From CAYUYV01 sp050331455 (lineage in GTDB: Bacteria > Pseudomonadota > Alphaproteobacteria > JAJFIK01), in the NCBI GenBank assembly GCA_050331455.1, contig JBHJGV010000073.1, positions 14,591-78,590 of the forward strand: a DNA stretch of 64,000 bases. The letters run 5' to 3'. Position numbers and translations under genes: made by a program. This document shows, one piece after another, positions 25,706 through 34,244 of this stretch (positions are counted from its first letter, which is position 1; each line of letters starts with the position of its first letter). Under the pieces are notes generated by a model, which had not been told where the DNA came from, did no database searches, and saw nothing but the letters and a program-made list of their open reading frames with translations.

Positions 25706-27603
25706 CAGGTCTGCCCCTCCCGGGCGGTGTCTTTCTGGCCGACCTGCATGCGCGGGCCAATGGCCGAGCGGGCGGAGGGATCGCGCAACAGCGTTTCGCG
25801 CATGATTTCCCGGGCCCGGGGCGCCGCGGCCTTTGATCCGCTCCCGCCATGTTCGACAATGACGGCGACGGCATAGCGCGGGGTCTCAACAGGGCCATAG
25901 CCGACGAAGAGGGCATGGTCGCGCAGATGCCAGGGCAGTTCTTCGTTCTTGCGCACCCGCAATTCGCGCTCCGCCTTGGTAATCCGCCGTACCTGGGCCG
26001 TGCCCGTTTTCCCGGCCATGGACATGCCTTCCTCGTCGAGACGGGAGGCAAAGGCGGTCCCGCGCACCTCATTGGTGACCGCATCCATGGCCCGGCGCAC
26101 CACCGCCAGATTTTTCGGCGAAATGCTCATTTCCCGGGTCATGCCCTGGTTGATGATAAGGGATTCGCCCCGGGCCCGGACGATTCGCGGCTCCACGGCC
26201 CGGCCACCATTGCACAGACGCGCGGTCATGACGGCGAGTTGCAGCGGCGTTGTCAGCATGTAGCCCTGGCCGATTCCCATATTGAAACTCTCGCCCTGCA
26301 CCCAGGGCTGTCCGGTCACGGCGAGTTTCCACCCCTTGGTCGGTACGAGGCCGGATTTCTCATTGGGGATCTCGATGCCGGAAAAGGCACCGAGCCCGAA
26401 TTTATTGAACATCTCCGCCATGCGGTCCACGCCGAGCCGGCGGGCAAGTTCATAGAAATACGAGTCGCAAGAGTATTTGATGCCCTCATGCATGTTCATC
26501 ACGCCGTGGCCGTAGCGCTTGTAGCAGTGGAAATCGTGATTGCCGAGCGTGACCCGGCCTGTGCAGGTAATGGTTTCGTCCGGTCGCATCAGGCCATGTT
26601 CGAGGGCGGCGAGCGCGACGAGAGGCTTGAGGGTTGATCCCGGTGGATATTGTCCCTGTACGGCCTTGTTGATCAGGGGCTTATATTTGTTGGACAGGAG
26701 GGTGTTCCACTCCGCCTGGCTGACACCGGTCGTGAGAGCATTGGGGTCGAAGCCCGGCTGGGAAGCCAGTGCGATGACTTCGCCGGTGTGCACATCAAGC
26801 ACCACGGCGGCCCCGCTTTCCCCTTCCAGGGCCTTGTTGGCGGCTTCCTGTACGCCGACATCGATCGTCAGAACGACTTCGGCTCCGGACTGGCCTTCCT
26901 GGCGTTCCAATTCCCGGATGATCCGCCCGCCCGCATTCACCTCGACAGTCTTCGAGCCGGCGCTGCCGCGCAGATCCGTGTCGGCCTCCTGCTCCAGGCC
27001 GTTACGGCCGATGCGAAAGCCCGGCAGTTTGAGGAGGGGGTCGTCGTCCATGTCCGGATCGGCAACGGCGCCCACATAACCGACCACATGGACGAGACCG
27101 TCCGCATAGGGGTAATAGCGCGTGTCGCCCACCTCCGGCTGAACACCGGGAAGATCCGGGCTGAGGAGATTGATCTGCGCGAACTGGCGCCAGGTCAGAT
27201 CCGAGGAGACGGTCACTGGCACGAACTGTGCGCTGCGGCGGATTTCCCGCAGAATGCGGGCGCGCCGATAATCGGGCAGGTCGATCACGCGGGAAAGCTG
27301 GTCAAGGATGTCCTCGACGGCGCGGCCTTCGGTGTCCTCGGCGACGAGTTGGACTTGCAGGTCCTGGCGGTTCCCGGCGAGTTCCACCCCGAAGCGGTCA
27401 ACAATGCGTCCGCGAAGGGGGGGCAGCAGACGCACCTTGACCCGGTTCTCCTCCGCCTTCATGCGGTATTGGTCCGCATCGAGGACCTGGAGTTGGTAGA
27501 GCCGGCCGAACAGGGTCCCGAACACCCCGGCGGCGCCGGCCGACAGAAACAGAGCGCGGCGGGTGAACCGCTGCTGGCGTGCCTGATCGCGTCCGTCCAT
27601 CAT
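25705..27603 (-). CDS. mrdA: Penicillin-binding protein 2 (elongation transpeptidase)
   Basis: This inner-membrane class B PBP cross-links peptidoglycan with RodA. Of 632 residues, the N-terminal anchor is at about 18-37, then a pedestal domain and a C-terminal transpeptidase domain. The active-site motifs are STLK with Ser323, an SCD motif in YSCDSYFYELARR and KTGTAQ at 532-537. ATG 27603 or the next codon (MMDG) could be the start. A 201-base gap with a tandem repeat separates it from mreD. Confidence 0.96.
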   Translation of the reverse strand: MMDGRDQARQQRFTRRALFLSAGAAGVFGTLFGRLYQLQVLDADQYRMKAEENRVKVRLLPPLRGRIVDRFGVELAGNRQDLQVQLVAEDTEGRAVEDILDQLSRVIDLPDYRRARILREIRRSAQFVPVTVSSDLTWRQFAQINLLSPDLPGVQPEVGDTRYYPYADGLVHVVGYVGAVADPDMDDDPLLKLPGFRIGRNGLEQEADTDLRGSAGSKTVEVNAGGRIIRELERQEGQSGAEVVLTIDVGVQEAANKALEGESGAAVVLDVHTGEVIALASQPGFDPNALTTGVSQAEWNTLLSNKYKPLINKAVQGQYPPGSTLKPLVALAALEHGLMRPDETITCTGRVTLGNHDFHCYKRYGHGVMNMHEGIKYSCDSYFYELARRLGVDRMAEMFNKFGLGAFSGIEIPNEKSGLVPTKGWKLAVTGQPWVQGESFNMGIGQGYMLTTPLQLAVMTARLCNGGRAVEPRIVRARGESLIINQGMTREMSISPKNLAVVRRAMDAVTNEVRGTAFASRLDEEGMSMAGKTGTAQVRRITKAERELRVRKNEELPWHLRDHALFVGYGPVETPRYAVAVIVEHGGSGSKAAAPRAREIMRETLLRDPSARSAIGPRMQVGQKDTAREGQT

Positions 27604-27729
27604 GGGTCAAACCCCACCGTGAAAAGGGCGTTCCGGCTTACGCGGCCGGATCGCCGATACTCCCCCTTCCGAACCGAAGCTGTGAAGGCACGCCCCCCGG
27701 CCGTCACCACACGGATGGCCGCCATGCCC

Positions 27730-27786
27730 GTTGCGATCGGCCCCATCGCGATCGGCCCCGTTGCGATCGGCCCCATCGCGATCGGC
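27730..27786. repeat. 15-bp minisatellite between mreD and mrdA
   Basis: About 3.8 copies of a 15-bp unit, alternating gttgcgatcggcccc and atcgcgatcggcccc, lie in the mreD-mrdA gap. Each unit contains a cgatcg core. Read in frame it gives a pentapeptide repeat on either strand (GPIAI/GPVAI on plus). No start or ribosome site makes it a likely coding region. Confidence 0.9.
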
Positions 27787-27804
27787 TGATGCGAGAACAG
27801 ACCG

Positions 27805-28338
27805 TCACAAAGTGGGTTCGACAACGCCGAAAAACCGCCCCACCTTTAGCATTATCCATGCCAAGGGGGGATAGCACAGAACCGTGACCATCATTTGGCC
27901 AAGGATCGGTGTCGGCGACAAGGGCTGGCCGAAGTAAACGCTGCCCGCCGCCCAGGCCAGGGCCGTGGCCAAGATTGCGGCCATGGCGAAGCCGGCCCAT
28001 CCGGAATAGGCCGCGCGGCCCACAAACAGCAGCCGGTTTTGCAGCACGACACGGAACACCACCACATAGACGAGGGCCCAAAGCCCCAGCGGCCCGCCGG
28101 ATACGATGTCCTGGAACAGACCAGTCAGGAAAGCCACCCAGGTCGGGCAGACTTCGGGCACATAGACCGCCCAGTAGAACAGCGCGACAAGCGCCAGAAC
28201 GGGCGCCAGGGGCACGTCCTTGAAGGTACCGAAAGGCAGGACCTGGATCAGCACGGCGAGACCGGCGCCCAGCAGGGTCAGCAGGATGAACAGGGGCCGG
28301 CCTGTGCTGACGGGAGCCGCGCTTGCCATGGCGATCAC
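27805..28338 (-). CDS. mreD: Rod-shape determining membrane protein MreD
   Basis: A 177-residue protein with five or six membrane spans, bridging MreC to the RodA-PBP2 synthase. The segment WVAFLTGLFQDIVSGGPLG is the MreD hallmark (the glycine-rich loop after a helix with Asp). The GTG start at 28338 overlaps the mreC stop (GTGA) and has ggggagg upstream; an ATG three codons in is an alternative. It is shorter in its loops than many homologues but complete. Confidence 0.92.
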   Translation of the reverse strand: MIAMASAAPVSTGRPLFILLTLLGAGLAVLIQVLPFGTFKDVPLAPVLALVALFYWAVYVPEVCPTWVAFLTGLFQDIVSGGPLGLWALVYVVVFRVVLQNRLLFVGRAAYSGWAGFAMAAILATALAWAAGSVYFGQPLSPTPILGQMMVTVLCYPPLAWIMLKVGRFFGVVEPTL

Positions 28339-29261
28339 TGAACCTCCCCGGCGGCATCCAGGGACAGGGGGGTGGGCGCCGCGTCCGGACCCTTGTTCAC
28401 GGGCAAATCCTCGTCGATCACGGTCACGTCCCGGGGGAAACGGTATTTCAGCACCCGGACGGAATCGATTGGCCCGTCATGGGCGGACCAGGCGACCCGA
28501 TAAGCCCCGAGTTGGTCCAGGCCGGCTACAACGCCGATGGGCAGTGCCGGCGGCAGAACACCGCCGTCCCCCGAGGTCATGACCACATCGCCGGGCTCCA
28601 CCGCGCCGGTCGCCATCAGAAACTCAAGACGGGGCTGAGCCGTATTGTCCCCCGTGAGGATGGCGCGCTGGCCCTCGGTCCCGATCATCACCGGGATGCG
28701 ACTGTTGAGGTCGGTAACCAGCAGAATTCGGGAAACGGATTCCCCGGCCCCCACGACCCAGCCCACAAGACCCTTATGGTTAACGACGGCCTGCCCCTTC
28801 GCCACGCCGTCCTTCTTGCCGGCATTGACAACAAGGGTCCGCACGAAGGGGCTTCCGCTGTCGGCGACAGCCCGTGCGGTGACGTAATCGATTTCCGGAT
28901 CGATGCGGACGTTAAGGAGGGCCTGATACCGGACCATTTGGGACTGGAGGCGCTCCGCATGGGCCTTCCATTCCAGCAGGCGCCGATTTTCGAGGCGCAG
29001 GCGCTCATTCTGCTGGTAAACCAGAACGAGATCCTGGAGACCGTCGACCCATGAAATCGTCGCGGCGACGGGGCGGGAAAAAATGTTGAAAAATCCGGCG
29101 AAGGCCTCGGCCGTCTGGGTACGGAGATTAGCGAGCGTCGCGCTGTCTGTCCGCCCCAGGAAAAGGATGAGCACGGCGAGCAATACCAGAAACAGAAAAG
29201 AGCGCACCGGCACGGCACGGGCTGCTGACGCATGTTTTTCCGACGACGGAGTTTGAAACAC
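28335..29261 (-). CDS. mreC: Rod-shape determining protein MreC
   Basis: MreC is a bitopic periplasmic scaffold that activates PBP2 in the elongasome. The 308-residue protein has one membrane span at about 20-38 (SFLFLVLLAVLILFLG), a coiled coil near 75-110 (QQNERLRLENRRLLEWKA) and a two-lobed beta domain with ARAVADSGSPFVRTLVVNAG and GDVVMTSGDGGVLPPALPIG. The start is GTG 29261. It ends 4 bases into mreD. Confidence 0.95.
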   Translation of the reverse strand: MFQTPSSEKHASAARAVPVRSFLFLVLLAVLILFLGRTDSATLANLRTQTAEAFAGFFNIFSRPVAATISWVDGLQDLVLVYQQNERLRLENRRLLEWKAHAERLQSQMVRYQALLNVRIDPEIDYVTARAVADSGSPFVRTLVVNAGKKDGVAKGQAVVNHKGLVGWVVGAGESVSRILLVTDLNSRIPVMIGTEGQRAILTGDNTAQPRLEFLMATGAVEPGDVVMTSGDGGVLPPALPIGVVAGLDQLGAYRVAWSAHDGPIDSVRVLKYRFPRDVTVIDEDLPVNKGPDAAPTPLSLDAAGEVQ

Positions 29262-29665
29262 CTGCGCTCAATCCCTGCTCGAAGGTTCCCACCCGCAGCT
29301 CCGCAGACCCGGTCCGTCCCGCCCGCTCCAGATCCTCATTGCCCCAGATCTCGCACGCTCAAGATCTTACCCGCTCCAGGCTTTCGCGGACCATACGCGG
29401 CAGCCGGGTTTCGCCGCATCCCTTGCACACGCATTGCCCAGGCATTGCACAAGTCCGACCGTGACGATCACCTCTTGCGAAGGTCGCGCTGACAACTCCC
29501 CTTTTTTTAGCATACAGCAGGATCCCCTTCACCATGCAAGATACGACGCACTCGACGCCGCGCTCAGCCCACGCGACCGTTTGGCGCCATTCACACCGGA
29601 TTCGCAGGCGGCGTCGGGGCTCGCGGATGGGGCAGAGGGGCGCCGGCCGGTCGCGTCTGCCAGGC
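29262..29665. other. mreB-mreC gap (404 bases), no gene seen
   Basis: On the minus strand this lies between mreB and mreC. A 125-residue frame overlaps most of it and the end of mreB, but its composition (Arg, Cys and Ser rich) is that of an off-frame shadow. A run of seven T at about 29501-29508 on the plus strand is not preceded by a convincing stem. Confidence 0.5.
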
Positions 29666-30706
29666 TCAGTAAACCGTGGACAGGACGTGGCGCATCTTCT
29701 TGTGCTGCTCCAGCGCCTTGCCCGTCCCGAGGGCAACGCAAGACAGGGGTTCGTCAGCCAAGCTCACGGGCAGGCCCGTTTCATCGCGCAACACCTGGTC
29801 GAGATGCTGTAGCAGCGCCCCACCGCCGGTGAGCACGATGCCCTTGTCCACGATGTCAGCGGCCAATTCCGGCGGTGTGGCCTCGAGGGCCACCTTGACC
29901 GCCTCAACAATGGCACCGACGGGTTCGGCAAGGGCCTCGGCAACCTGTTTCTGGGTGATCGTGATTTCCTTGGGCACGCCGTTCATCAGGTCGCGGCCCT
30001 TGATGTCGATGGACTCGCCCTGCCCGTCCGGCGGGATCATGGCTGAACCGACCTGCTTTTTGATGCGCTCGGCCGTGCTTTCACCGATGAGCAGATTGTG
30101 ATGGCGGCGGATGAAAGCCACCACCGCGTCGTCCATCTTGTCGCCGCCGACCCGCACAGAGCGGGAATAGACAATGCCGCCCAGGGACAGAACCGCCACT
30201 TCCGTGGTGCCGCCGCCGATATCCACCACCATGGACCCGGTGGGCTCGGTGACCGGAAGACCGGCGCCAATCGCAGCGGCCATGGGCTCCTCAATCAGAT
30301 AGACCCGGCGGGCCCCTGCTGACAGGGCCGATTCCTGGATCGCCCGGCGCTCGACAGCGGTTGAGCCGGAGGGCACGCACACGACGATGAGCGGGTTCGC
30401 AAAGCTGGAGCGGTTATGCACCTTGCGGATGAAGTGCTTGATCATCTCCTCCGCCACCTCGAAATCGGCGATCACGCCATCCCGCATGGGACGGATCGCT
30501 TCGATATTTCCGGGCGTACGGCCGAGCATCATCTTCGCGTCATTGCCGACGGCGAGGACTTGTTTCTTGCCGCCCTTGGCGATGATCGCCACGACGGACG
30601 GTTCGTTAAGCACGATGCCGCGGCCCTTGACATAGACGAGGGTATTCGCCGTACCAAGATCGATCGCCATATCGGCGGAGAACATGCCAAGAAGACCGGA
30701 GAGCAT
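29666..30706 (-). CDS. mreB: Actin-like rod-shape protein MreB
   Basis: MreB forms membrane-bound filaments that direct lateral wall growth. The start is ATG 30706 (MLSGLLGMFSADMAIDLGTA), giving the family-standard 346 residues, although the frame is open further upstream. Nucleotide-binding motifs include AIDLGTANTLVYVKGRGIV, VVDIGGGTTEVAVLSL and GIVLTGGGALLQHL. The N-terminal hydrophobic LLGMF probably helps membrane binding. It heads the mreB-mreC-mreD-mrdA-rodA cluster. Confidence 0.97.
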   Translation of the reverse strand: MLSGLLGMFSADMAIDLGTANTLVYVKGRGIVLNEPSVVAIIAKGGKKQVLAVGNDAKMMLGRTPGNIEAIRPMRDGVIADFEVAEEMIKHFIRKVHNRSSFANPLIVVCVPSGSTAVERRAIQESALSAGARRVYLIEEPMAAAIGAGLPVTEPTGSMVVDIGGGTTEVAVLSLGGIVYSRSVRVGGDKMDDAVVAFIRRHHNLLIGESTAERIKKQVGSAMIPPDGQGESIDIKGRDLMNGVPKEITITQKQVAEALAEPVGAIVEAVKVALEATPPELAADIVDKGIVLTGGGALLQHLDQVLRDETGLPVSLADEPLSCVALGTGKALEQHKKMRHVLSTVY

Positions 30707-31137
30707 CGTTATCGTCCCGCTTATGCGTTCAATTTCGGCGAAATGGGCGCATCCACCCGCCGGACCCCAGCGCGCCGGCGACCCGTGCGCCGGTTTCGTC
30801 AACCTCTATGGTCCGAACCGGGTGGCCCGGTCCGTCCCACAGCATCTGCAAACCTGTGTAACGCCGGGATGCCCCATCATCCCGGTGGTCCCGCCAAGGC
30901 GCGGACGCCGAACTGTGCCGTCTTTTTCTTCAAAGAGACGTAAAGTATCCCGACGACAGGACCTCCACGTGTCGCCTAGAGGGACTAAAACGCAACACCT
31001 TGCCGCTGGCAAGGAATCACTCAGCCCTGGAGCTGACACCCCACTGTGCATCAGGCGTGCCGATCGACCAAGCCTCTCCAAAAGGGTGAGCGCCGACCGG
31101 CCCGCGGCATGCCAACCAGTGCGGGACAGGCAATGCG
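30707..31137. other. Non-coding region upstream of mreB (431 bases)
   Basis: This must hold the mreB promoter on the minus strand, downstream of the terminator of the VWA gene. I see no convincing -35/-10 pair and no gene; small frames here have shadow-like composition. Confidence 0.4.
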
Positions 31138-31170
31138 AAAAAGGGACGGTCCCGATGGAACCGCCCCTGG
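31138..31170 (-). terminator. Rho-independent terminator of the VWA-domain gene
   Basis: On the minus strand the transcript forms an 11-bp stem (ggggcggttcc / gggaccgtccc) with loop atc, then five U. Two positions pair only as G-U on the minus strand and would be mismatches on the plus strand, which fixes the direction. It lies 57 bases after the stop codon. Confidence 0.8.
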
Positions 31171-31226
31171 AGATCTGCAAGTGACTTGGGGACCCAAGCC
31201 GCCCGCTCGTCACAGCCGGTGTGGCC

Positions 31227-33233
31227 TCAGTTGACGGGGATCTGCACGGTACCGACCTGCCCGGCGGTGACTGTCACCGCGCGCTCGACAGTGCGCTCGT
31301 CGACGCGCACCCGCAGGACATAATCACCGGCGGCGAGGTTCAGCACGGCCCGGGCGCTGCCGTTCCGGGCGACTTCCTCACGCCGGCCCTGGGCATCGAT
31401 GTCCTTGGCAAGCACCCACCAGAACACGCGGGAATTGTCCTTGATCGGGGCGCCGCCCTCCTCCAGGACGGCCTGGGCAACGATGGTGCCGGCATTGGCA
31501 TTGAGGGTGACTTCCGTCATCTGCCCCGGGGTCACAGTGACGGTCTCGCGCGCATATGCATTGGCCGAGCCGAAACGGGACTGGATGACATAGGCGCCGG
31601 CCGGCAGCTTGAACAGAGCGGTGGGGCTGCCGTTTCGGTCGATCTCCTTACGCTTGCCGTCCAGGCCGGTCTCGCTCTGGAACGCCCAATAGAAGATGTC
31701 TTTCTCGAGCGGCGGGGCGTCCGGCGCCATGACCGTGGTCGCTCGGACATAGCCCACATTGAGATCCAGGGTGACCTCTGTGAGCTGGTTGGCCGCCACG
31801 GTCACGTCTTGCTCCGCGAAGGCCTTGCCGTGCCGGCTGACCAGCCGGTAAGTCCCAGCAGGCACTTTAAAGAGCGCCGCGGCGCTGCCGTTGCGGGCAA
31901 TTTCCTTGCGCTTGCCGTTGAGGTCCGTCTCGCTTGCGTAGAGCCAGTAGAACACGTCCTTGTCGAGGCTTGGCGCCCCTTTCACGGGCACGGCGCTTGC
32001 GCGCACATAGCCCACATTCAAGTCGAGCACGGCCGTGGTGAGCTGGGCGGGAGCCACGGTCACTGTCGTGCTGGCAAAGGCCTTTCCGTGCCGGGACACG
32101 AGGTGATAGGTGCCGGCCGGAACCTTAAAGAGCGCCTTGGCTGACCCGTTTCGGGCCACTTCGCGGCGGTTGCCCTCAAGATCCGTCTCATTTTCGTACA
32201 GCCAGTAGAAGACGTCCTTTTCCAGGGGGGCGGCGCCTTCCGTGGCGATCGAGGTGACCTGGAGATGGCCGGCATCGAAGATCAGCGTGGCTTCGGTCAG
32301 CTCGCCCGGCGAGACCGTGAGGTCGGCACTGGTGCGGGCCTTGCCGTAGCTTGCCACCACCCGGTATTGGCCAGCGCCGAGTTCGATGAGCGGCTGGGCG
32401 GACCCGTTGCGCGTCACTTCCTTGCGGTTGCCCTCAAGGTCGGCCGCTGACTCATAGACCCAGTAGAAGACGTCCTTTTCCAGGGCCGGTTCGCCGGGGG
32501 CCAGAACCGCCGTCAGTTTCAGGCCCTGGGGGCCGGCTGCCTCGTCGGGCACGATCACGGGCGCGGCGATCACTTCGGCCGCTTGAGTGAGGGCGCCGGA
32601 CAACTCGGCGGCGTTGCCGGCGGAGAAAAACTGTCCGCCCGTCTTGTCGGCCAGACATTGCAGGCTCGCCCGCTCCTCCGGCTTCAGATCGAAACCGATC
32701 ACATGGACTTTGAAATCCACGCCCTTTGCTTCCAACTCGCCGGCAAGGGCGCAGGGATCCGCATTACAGGTCTCAAGACCGTCGGAGACGAGCACGATGG
32801 TCGCTTTTTCTTCCGTGTATTTCAGTTCATCGGCCGCGCGGGACACGGCGGCGCTGATGGGCGTCTTGCCCTTGGGCGAGATCGCGCGGACCGCCTGCAT
32901 GTAGCGGGTCCGGTCCACTTTCTGGAGGGGAACGACCGTCTCGATATCCCCGCAATTGCCTTTTTCGCGGTGGCCATAGGCCATGATGCCAAGATCAACC
33001 TCCGGCGACCAGGTGCTCAGCAGGCGATCGATTTCGGTCCGGGCGATCTCGATTTTCGAGACACCGTCCACCTGACCCCACATGCTGCCCGATCCGTCGA
33101 GCACCATCATGACCTTGCCCTGGGACGCCGCATGGGCCGCCATGGTGCCGAGGCCCAAAAGCCCCAAGCCCAGAGTCACATTGAGAACAAGCCCCATAAC
33201 GAGGGCCACCACCCGCATCAGTCGTTCAACCAT
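31227..33233 (-). CDS. Exported von Willebrand A-domain protein with five 86-residue repeats
   Basis: The 668-residue product starts at ATG 33233 (ggggag upstream); a longer frame exists but lacks a signal. Residues 5-36 are a signal peptide ending AAHAAS. A VWA domain follows (about 40-225) with a complete MIDAS start DGSGS at 46-50 and LVSDGLETCN, of the class often annotated as 'VWA with Ca-activated chloride channel-like' proteins. From ~240 to the end there are five tandem repeats, each with KDVFYW...E, a RNGSA motif and an AGxYxVxSRxGxA motif; FYW begins at 256, 342, 428, 514 and (as FWW) 604. It is probably a periplasmic or surface metal-dependent adhesion protein. Monocistronic, with its own terminator. 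Confidence 0.88.
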   Translation of the reverse strand: MVERLMRVVALVMGLVLNVTLGLGLLGLGTMAAHAASQGKVMMVLDGSGSMWGQVDGVSKIEIARTEIDRLLSTWSPEVDLGIMAYGHREKGNCGDIETVVPLQKVDRTRYMQAVRAISPKGKTPISAAVSRAADELKYTEEKATIVLVSDGLETCNADPCALAGELEAKGVDFKVHVIGFDLKPEERASLQCLADKTGGQFFSAGNAAELSGALTQAAEVIAAPVIVPDEAAGPQGLKLTAVLAPGEPALEKDVFYWVYESAADLEGNRKEVTRNGSAQPLIELGAGQYRVVASYGKARTSADLTVSPGELTEATLIFDAGHLQVTSIATEGAAPLEKDVFYWLYENETDLEGNRREVARNGSAKALFKVPAGTYHLVSRHGKAFASTTVTVAPAQLTTAVLDLNVGYVRASAVPVKGAPSLDKDVFYWLYASETDLNGKRKEIARNGSAAALFKVPAGTYRLVSRHGKAFAEQDVTVAANQLTEVTLDLNVGYVRATTVMAPDAPPLEKDIFYWAFQSETGLDGKRKEIDRNGSPTALFKLPAGAYVIQSRFGSANAYARETVTVTPGQMTEVTLNANAGTIVAQAVLEEGGAPIKDNSRVFWWVLAKDIDAQGRREEVARNGSARAVLNLAAGDYVLRVRVDERTVERAVTVTAGQVGTVQIPVN

Positions 33234-33284
33234 AGTCCCCAACTCCCCTAGAGTCGTTTCTGCGCTGCGTTTGAGATGGGCCGC

Positions 33285-33308
33285 AGACCAGTCTTGAGAC
33301 CAGTCTTG
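33285..33308. repeat. Perfect 12-bp tandem duplication
   Basis: agaccagtcttg occurs twice head to tail in the 252-base gap (33234-33485) upstream of the VWA gene. Nothing else was recognised in that gap. Confidence 0.85.
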
Positions 33309-33485
33309 CCGCTCTTGCTGCAAGAGTCGTGACCGAAGCCCCCCACCCGCCTGATAATCGAGACTCGACTCAAAGGGAGCGACCCAGCCATGCCAAGCAA
33401 GCCCGTACCCTGTGGCAGAACCTGGGAAAGTCTCGCCCATAACGAAAAAGCAATGGGACGATGCAGAACCTGCCCGGACCGGACC

Positions 33486-33893
33486 TCAGCCATAGTCGCA
33501 AAGGGCGACGCGGGGACCTGTGCCCGCCAGCACAGGGTGATCCCGCTCCCGGGTCGAACCGCACTCCATGGGCCCGTCCGCGTCGGACCCAACGACCGGC
33601 GCCGCATAAAACTGTCGCACGGCTTCGACGGGCGCATATCGGGCGATGGTCTCCATCAACACCCGCCCGCCATCCAGACAGGTCGTGAACGTGAAAACCA
33701 CGCGGGTCGTGGCGGCGTCTTCGCCGTCGGGGCGCGTCACGACCCGGTCGAAGGCAAAGCCCCGCCATTTGAGCCAGCCCACAAGGCGCGCCGCGAGCAT
33801 CGGACCGCCAGCCAGGATCACGGACACGGTGAAGCGCCGCCGGGCTGCGGGATGAGAGGAACGAACGCGTGTGTTCAGGCCATGGGGTTTCAT
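33486..33893 (-). CDS. Small ACT-domain-like protein
   Basis: The product has 135 residues. Residues ~20-95 read RFTVSVILAGGPMLAARLVG, then WLKWRGFAFDRVV, a strand TTRVVFTFTT and VEAVRQFY. This matches the pattern of the ACT domain of the acetolactate synthase regulatory subunit (beta strand, helix, 'RRGF', strand, helix, 'LVDV'). The last ~35 residues are not recognisable and the second IlvH domain is missing. ATG 33893 has ggaaga upstream. In several alphaproteobacteria miaA is followed by ilvI-ilvH, so this may be a relic or specialised version of IlvH. No catalytic subunit is nearby. Confidence 0.6.
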   Translation of the reverse strand: MKPHGLNTRVRSSHPAARRRFTVSVILAGGPMLAARLVGWLKWRGFAFDRVVTRPDGEDAATTRVVFTFTTCLDGGRVLMETIARYAPVEAVRQFYAAPVVGSDADGPMECGSTRERDHPVLAGTGPRVALCDYG

Positions 33894-34244
33894 GGTCTTC
33901 CGCCTGGGCTGGTTTGTGCGAGGGAGAGGTCTGTCGGGGTCTTTAGAGTCGCGGATCAGCCAAGGCGGGGTTTGAATGGAGGCAGAGAATAAAGCCTCCC
34001 GCTGGCTTGAGACGCTTGAGGCAGGCTACGGCCGCATGGGCGACCGCGAGGCCGGCCAGGGCGGTCGGCACAACGCGCCGCACACAGCCGAAGGCACGCG
34101 TTGTCCGGCATGCCTGCCGGAGCATCGTCCCACCCGCGTTATGCTGCGCCGCGAAGATCATAACCACCCATGCCAGAATTCGGACCACGGACGAACCGTC
34201 AAATTCGACGTGTTCTCAAGGAATAAGGGAACATGGGCGCAGGG
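33894..34244. other. Gap between miaA and the ACT-domain gene (351 bases)
   Basis: On the minus strand it contains an 81-residue frame from 34188 whose beginning is rich in branched-chain residues (MVRILAWVVMIF), and an inverted repeat ggaggc/gcctcc at 33978-33999 without a following T run. This is loosely like an ilv leader but too weak to call an attenuator. Otherwise nothing was recognised. Confidence 0.3.

Noticed and set aside
27730..27786. CRISPR-like regular repeat
   Set aside because: Units are contiguous 15-mers without spacers; no cas genes in the window.
29359..29736. 125-residue minus frame overlapping the mreB end and the mreB-mreC gap
   Set aside because: Overlaps mreB in another frame and has shadow-like Arg/Cys composition; no homology pattern.
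33978..33999. ilv-type transcription attenuator before the ACT-domain gene
   Set aside because: The inverted repeat is only 6 bp and has no T run on the minus strand; the branched-chain-rich frame is too weak to support it.
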